From Petrosia ficiformis (taxonomy: Eukaryota; Porifera; Demospongiae; Haplosclerida; Petrosiidae), in contig OX345636.1 of the NCBI GenBank assembly GCA_947044365.1, forward strand, positions 53,051,746 to 53,115,745: DNA of 64,000 nucleotides. The letters run 5' to 3'. Both the position numbers and the translations under genes were made by a program. Positions within the stretch are counted from its first letter, which is position 1, and every line of letters starts with the position of its first letter. Below are positions 58,767 through 64,000 of this stretch, piece by piece. A model generated the notes under the pieces. It was not told the origin of the DNA. It did no database searches and worked only from the letters and a program-made list of their open reading frames with translations.

Positions 58767-59384
58767 TACCGTAGATTGGGGTTTAATTGCGTGATTTAAT
58801 AATTGCGAACGAGGGTTTTCAAGATACATTGCGAATCCAATAATTGCGATTGTTAACCTTACCCCAAAATTAAAGTGGGCGTTTTTGTTATATCTTAATT
58901 ATTTTAAAATGTGTTGGTGGAGTGTCTAATAACTCACTTTTACAGCTTCTATAACTCTCAAATTTTATAAGACTCAGAATTCTAACTTGCTTTGCTGCGG
59001 CGTTAAGAAATCCAGAGGCGTTAAGAAATCCAGAGATGTAAAATTTATTCGTCGTCATCACAAGGAAGACTGTAAGGCGAGTGCTTCAAAGTTTAGTAGT
59101 CGATGGGTAACGCCCACTTCTATACTCGCCTGTATAAGTTCCACATTTTAAACAAGACTGAGTTTTAACTTACTGAGTTTGCTTAAAATATCGACGAAGT
59201 CTCATTGTACTGGTAGAAGATAATCACTTGTTAGATTTGACACTCGAGGACAAGGTAGCCACGTGGTCATGTGATAATTATTCATTGCGTAATCTTTTTC
59301 TTGCGAATCAATTGATTGCGAGCTCTACAAAACCTCGCAATTCGCAATTATTAGATGCTCGCAATTAAAACCCGATCTACGGTA
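58767..59384. mobile_element. 618-bp TIR element (TACCGTAGAT ends), non-coding
   Basis: Left end TACCGTAGATTGGGGTTTAA and right end reverse-complement TACCGTAGATCGGGTTTTAA. Arms of about 50 bp continue with AATAATTGCGAA. No open frame; superfamily unknown. Confidence 0.8.
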
Positions 59385-59400
59385 TATATAACACATATAG

Positions 59401-59485
59401 TATGATGGTGACATCATCCCTTTGATGTGGTGAGTCCTATATATTGTATATAGACCTTCCATTTGCAGGAGATGTCACCATCATA
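59401..59485. mobile_element. MITE A, copy 3
   Basis: 85 bp with the same 15-bp inverted ends; adjacent to foldback B as at 2157-2388 but in inverted order. Confidence 0.8.
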
Positions 59486-59502
59486 CAATATATTGTATAT
59501 AG

Positions 59503-59645
59503 TATGCTAATAGGTCCTATATATTGAATATAGGACCCTCGTTTTGTGTCCTCGGATGTGATATAGCCCTCGCAAGCTCGGGCTATATCACATCCTTGGA
59601 CACAAAACTTGGTCCTATATTTTGTATATAGGACGTATTAGCATA
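59503..59645. mobile_element. Foldback element B, long-arm copy
   Basis: 143 bp, arms of about 66 bp: TATGCTAATAGGTCCTATA ... GGATGTGATATAGCCC, loop TCGCAAGCTC, then the near-perfect inverse. Confidence 0.88.
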
Positions 59646-59718
59646 CTGGTGATTATAACAAGTAGGCGTGTTATAATTATCATGAAAGACAAACCTTTGT
59701 TGATGTCTGATGCTTCTC

Positions 59719-60143
59719 TAGTCTCGTGCGCGCAGACGTTCGATAAGAGGGAACGTCTGGGGAAACTGTTATTGATTAAGTTAGCACGATGGAATTTAAT
59801 TAGTTGCAATAGTCACGTGATAAACGTACGCATACGCAAGGCGTCAAATAAACATGGTAGTAATCTGTTCAGCGTGTAGCACTTCTTTGAATGATGCTGG
59901 ATCACGAAGGAACTTGGAGGGAGAGTCTTCAATTGAAGTAAGATGTAAAATAAAAGAGTTACTTTGTAGAAACAGAGAGTGCCATTTTCAACACGTCAGT
60001 CACGAACGTCATGTGATATTAATTATATTCATAAGTGTAGATTGATCTGATTGGTCTGCACAAATCTGTGCAGAGCCCAACTTTGTCAATAGCAGTTTCC
60101 CCAGACGTTCCCTCCTTATCGAACGTCTGCGCGCACGAGACTA
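59719..60143. mobile_element. Mutator-like non-autonomous element with 9-bp TSD
   Basis: 425 bp with inverted ends TAGTCTCGTGCGCGCAGACG continuing to about 50 bp (one 1-bp gap). Flanked by an exact 9-bp duplication ATGCTTCTC (59710-59718 and 60144-60152). The related segment at 51262-51477 has a single ATGCTTATC and no insert. Inside, ATG at 59854 begins MVVICSACSTSL, open to a GAA|GTAAGA donor-like site at about 59938. Confidence 0.92.
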
Positions 60144-60366
60144 ATGCTTCTCCTACCTTTTGTTGGCAGAAGGTAAGCGTTGTTTTCTTGTAGTCTGTTT
60201 CGACGCCAGGTTTTATATCTGACCACAGGATGCTATATCTGACCACAAGGTGCTATATCTGATTTATAAACCTGTGGTTTACTTTGATGTTTCACCGTAT
60301 CGGGATATATAATTATATATATATAACCTACATATATATATATATATATATTATATAATTATATAA

Positions 60367-60418
60367 TAATACCTTTTCAAATTCTCTTGGAGTTCTCATT
60401 ATAGCTAATACTCTTTGC
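60367..60418 (-). pseudogene. TAPT1 exon 2 fragment (duplicated remnant)
   Basis: On the minus strand it reads RVLAIMRTPREFEK and then donor-like GTATTA, matching the end of TAPT1 exon 2 ([11 protein letters not shown]). The sequence 5' of it is unrelated, and no other TAPT1 exon is seen nearby. It lies about 340 bp upstream of gene B, just as exon 2 lies about 280 bp upstream of gene A. Confidence 0.85.
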
Positions 60419-60757
60419 AATTTAGATCTCTAGATTTAATAATTTCACTGACCCATCTTTCTTTTACTGACAACAGTAAACTGTATACACGTAAATGTAT
60501 CTCCCTGTTTCTTTGTGCTATCTTGATCCTGTGAGCAGTGACCAGTGAGCACAGGTAACGTACACGAGGTCACAAACTACACCTAAAGGCACTAGCTTGA
60601 GCTCACCACATTGCATCATCTTAATTGATATGGGCGCTATGCCGCATGGGCGTAACATGAAGCTCGTTATATATATATATATACAAGTCCAGACTCACTA
60701 TATAGTTACAAGCGATCATAAAGCCAGACAGATTTTCTCTCCAGGTAATTCGTAGCA

Positions 60758-60830
60758 ATGTCTTCTATCCAGGCACTGTTGTTGGTCTTTCTTCTGGTAA
60801 TCAAACAGAATGTTACAATCAATGGCCAAG
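60758..60830 (+). CDS. Gene B exon 1 (signal peptide)
   Basis: Starts at ATG 60758 and ends CCAAG|GTATAT, 73 nt, phase 1, identical in length and phase to gene A exon 1. Confidence 0.83.
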
Positions 60831-63052
60831 GTATATATTATAATTATATATTATAATTTATTATTATTATTATTATATAAATTATTATCAGACTTTACTA
60901 TTGTTATTTTGAAAATTTCTCGGCAGCAGTTGTTGCAAACTAACTACGAGATGCACAAATATCTGTTAATATTTAACTTAGAGCGCTATCGATCAAGAAC
61001 ATGTTAACAGCCATAGTTCTTGTAGGCTTACAACGACGGCGGGACTTTCCCTTAGCACGCTGCATTCAACTTCCCAGTTGATTTGCTTGTAGGAGCTCGT
61101 GAGACTACTAGGAAATAATATAGAACACACATGCATTTGCTGGATGGTTAATATTTCATATAATTTATATTATTTATACAGGCACTTCACTTTCAGTTGT
61201 TACTCGTTTTTCGAACAATAGAACGGTTGTGAGAATAACAGAACTTGGTGCAGAACAACCAGTTGAGCAAAAAGATGTGAACCTTCAAGGGTCTTTTATG
61301 TTGCACAATATTACAGCACCGCAATCTCAACGTAGAGTCCAGTTAACCGATGATTTTGCAGATTTGCGAGATGATGGAGAACTTGTTATATCGTTAGGAG
61401 ATGTGACATATCAAGAGTTTGATCTAAAAGACAAGTCTTGTTCTAATGCTGTTGAATTATACAAACCTGCAGGTCTAGATAGTGATATTGTTTTGCTGAT
61501 AACGTGCAAAGAAGGGAAGGTTCTTTATGCAAAATATTCTAATGATGAATACTCAATAGATTCAGTGTTTGTATCCGAACACACATCTTCCACTCCAGTA
61601 ATAGTTACTAATAATGGCATTAGTACTGCTATTTATACTGTAGTAGCTGAAGGGATATCTGCACTGGCTATTAGATCATTAGAACCAAATGGTTATGAGC
61701 AGTTTATGTATGAAGATACATTTGAGGACACTTTTGGATCTTGTACTGAAACGTTATCTTATAACGAAACTCATGTCAGACTATTGTGTTCAAATACACA
61801 TGATTTCTACCTAGTAGATGGAACTGGTGAAACTGATGGCAGAAAGATTCATCCACAAGGTATGGGTGACTTAGTGAACATATATAATAAAGATATTATA
61901 CTTGTAGTCAGCAGTTCCTTTGTCACCATTAATACGAAAGAATCCACTAATTTCTGTACTCTTGATCTACCAACTTCCGTTACAAGAGTAGATTATGCAC
62001 CTGTAAATGGCAAACTCCTATTGCTGTTCTTCTCTTCTAAGGGTATTTACCAATATGACACTTCAACCTCATGTGTCAATGAAAATCTAGTGATTCTAGT
62101 GAATGAAACACTGCTTGGCCTAAACGGTGATTATCAAAACTATTTAATATTTAGTGATGTTTTGGTATACACAGTTTTGAAAAATGAACTCCATTCTTCA
62201 CAGGGTATCAATTTAACAACATCAGAGAATCTTGGGGTTTTAGCAAACCATCAAAATCATCCTCTGTTGTATGGTTTCAGTTTTGATGATGTTGTTATTA
62301 CAGATATCACACCCACAATTACATCCAGCTCAGAACCCACCTCTACTACTTCTGTATCCAACACATTGTCTTCCTCTACTTCAACAGTTGCTTCTGTATC
62401 CAACACAACATCTTCTACTTCAACAGTTGCTTCTGTATCCAACACAACATCTTCTACTTCAACAGTTACTTCTGTATCCAAAACAACATCTTCATCTACT
62501 GGTATGGTAACTACGACAACAAGCTCATCTATTACTACATTTAGTAATACTTCATCTACTAATAAAGTAACAAGCAATATTAGAACTTTGACTTTCGTAA
62601 CTATGACAAGTACCCCTTCTACAACGGGTCAGTCAAAACTGCTTAATGATGTCATCCCCTATGTAGTGGGTACTTGTATATCCATTGTGGTTTTCATATT
62701 ATTCTTTATAAGTTTAATAATGTGCTTTTACTGCCGTAAAAAATATCGACATTGCTGTAGAAAACAACTGCCTCTTGTTATACCTCGACAAGAAAAGTCT
62801 TTTCCACTGGAACACATCCAAAGAACATCGTTCATAAGCTCTGAGTCAAATACTCCTCCAGTTGAAACCACATCTTTAGGAAGCGATGTCCAACCATCGG
62901 TGCCAGTAGGATCTTCACCATTACAGAATACCAATCGGCCATTACATTCATCGTCATGTTTATCAATAAATAGAATTCCTTTTGGCACACAAGAAGAAGT
63001 GGACACATACATGAACAGCATACACAATAACAAAAACAATAATATTCATTAA
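60758..63052 (+). CDS. Receptor-like single-pass membrane protein B, paralog of A
   Basis: Exon 1 (60758-60830) encodes a signal peptide (MSSIQALLLVFLLVIKQ). Exon 2 (61182-63052) follows acceptor TTTATACAG in phase 1. Total 647 residues. Order: signal peptide, ectodomain to about 397, Ser/Thr stalk about 398-510 with tandem VSNTTSSTSTVAS-type repeats, membrane helix about 515-540, cytoplasmic tail about 541-647 with LSINRIP. The ectodomain matches A closely in the middle (SSTPVIVTNNG, ALAIRSLEP, FYLVDGTGET) and less well at the N terminus, stalk and tail. A TATA-like run lies at about 60666. A fragment of TAPT1 exon 2 upstream shows that the duplication included the divergent promoter. Function unknown; a cell-surface receptor is inferred from the topology. 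Confidence 0.88.
61182..63052 (+). CDS. Gene B exon 2 (ectodomain, stalk, TM, tail)
   Basis: Starts GTSLSVVTRFSNNRTVVRI after the acceptor, paralogous to gene A exon 2. Stop TAA 63050-63052. Poly(A) signal AATAAA near 63274. Confidence 0.92.
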
Positions 63053-64000
63053 TTGTCGCATTATTCTACCAAATCACAGAACATACTTATTATTTATTAA
63101 ATGTTTTAGTATTCATTTTAATTAATACAAAAATTAAAACAATTTGTAATTATAATTGAATATTAATAATTATCATTATTAATCCACATCACATGAAGTA
63201 CAAACAATTAATGTGTCATTAAAGTTATTTTAAGAACACCTAGACTGTAAAATTCCTATTTACATGTACTAACAATAAATAATATATTTTATATTCCTAT
63301 AAGTGATGATAAATGAATGTAATGAACAGACTGTTGTCTTCAATGTTTTCGATGGTTGCTTTCATTATTCAAAGAGCACGTCTTCATGACTATTTGATTG
63401 TTTCATCACTTCCTTTGCCCACAAACTTGTAGCCACCACTGTGTAAAACAGGTATATAAAATATGTGAAACAATTATGTATTTAAAGGTCAATGATAAAA
63501 TATGTAAGAATAATAATTAAATAATTATGTGTTGAATCAGTCATGAATTAAATAATTATAACAAAAACTAAATGCTAAAATCTAATGAAAGAGAAAGGTG
63601 AAAAATGCTGGGAATCGAACCCAGGGCAAATGACTTCACTACTGATCTATGACAACCATTAATAACAATAACAATGTGTTTAATACCATCACTAATGAAA
63701 TAGAGCTAATACAATGTACTACAAAAGAAATTACTCATGCTACATGTAACAGTGCATTGTTCTACAGGAAGCTAAGTGTATCAATTATCAATTCCTCTTT
63801 GTAACAGGATATGATGCATACTGTCATGTGTGTGAATATGTAACAGGATGTGATCTATACTGTGTGTGAGTATGTATATACATGTATATGACACCTCTAT
63901 GTGCAGCTGTGCATTGATTGCAACATACAGGAAACTCATGAAGTTTGAAAGAATTTACAGTATTTTGTTATATTGCAAGTAGATGTGAATTTAGACATAA
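63053..64000. other. Downstream of gene B: 3' UTR and AT-rich DNA
   Basis: AATAAA near 63274. A tRNA-like remnant lies at 63604-63660 on the minus strand. Nothing else recognised. Confidence 0.55.
63604..63660 (-). repeat. tRNA-derived remnant
   Basis: The minus strand has box A-like TAGATCAGTAGTGAAGTC and box B GGTTCGATTCC in a CTGGG/CCCAG stem, but no room for an anticodon arm. Confidence 0.55.

Overview
The window reads as nuclear DNA of an early-branching animal, most likely a demosponge. The basis is AT-rich sequence, GT-AG introns (one only 48 bp), metazoan genes, and very heavy loading with TACATG/GTACATGTAC repeats, tRNA-headed SINEs and hAT MITEs. The taxon is an inference; the metazoan gene calls are much firmer.

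Four protein genes can be assembled by hand. (1) SLC25A44-like mitochondrial carrier, + strand, coding exons 2536-3258 and 6464-6649, with a probable 5' untranslated exon ending at 2078. (2) TAPT1, - strand, 11 coding exons spread from 44395 down to 8997. All intron phases agree and give a 446-residue protein. Its two largest introns (about 13 kb and 12 kb) hold most of the repeats in the window. SLC25A44 and TAPT1 are convergent. (3) Receptor-like gene A, + strand, 44616-44688 joined to 45132-47044. It lies head-to-head with TAPT1 across a 220-bp interval that carries two TACGTCACTACAA repeats and a TATA box. (4) Receptor-like gene B, + strand, 60758-60830 joined to 61182-63052, a paralog of A with the same architecture: signal peptide, ectodomain of about 370 residues, Ser/Thr-rich stalk, one membrane segment, and a cytoplasmic tail with a shared NRIP motif. 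A remnant of TAPT1 exon 2 lies just upstream of gene B, so the duplication that made the pair appears to have carried the TAPT1 5' end with it.

The rest is accessory DNA. In TAPT1 introns, in + order: hAT MITEs (several with perfect 8-bp target duplications), an 18-bp minisatellite, a BEN-like orphan exon, a 92-bp satellite (about 20.7 copies) between inverted ends, a 33-bp minisatellite split by a decayed Ty3/gypsy element (17165-21613), SINEs, several GTAC-rich arrays, a 1.2-kb GACACA array, and two decayed ZBED-type hAT transposase copies (37290-38130 and 41176-42985). From 47 to 60.7 kb there is no recognisable gene. That stretch holds a segmental copy of the 33.5-36.5 kb block, several long foldback elements, a 618-bp TIR element, and a Mutator-like element (59719-60143) with a 9-bp target duplication and a related empty site about 8 kb away.

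The strongest candidates for undescribed biology are the duplicated receptor-like pair with its TAPT1-linked bidirectional promoter, and the satellite that appears to have grown inside a transposon. All domain and family names come from reading translated sequence by eye; no searches were run.
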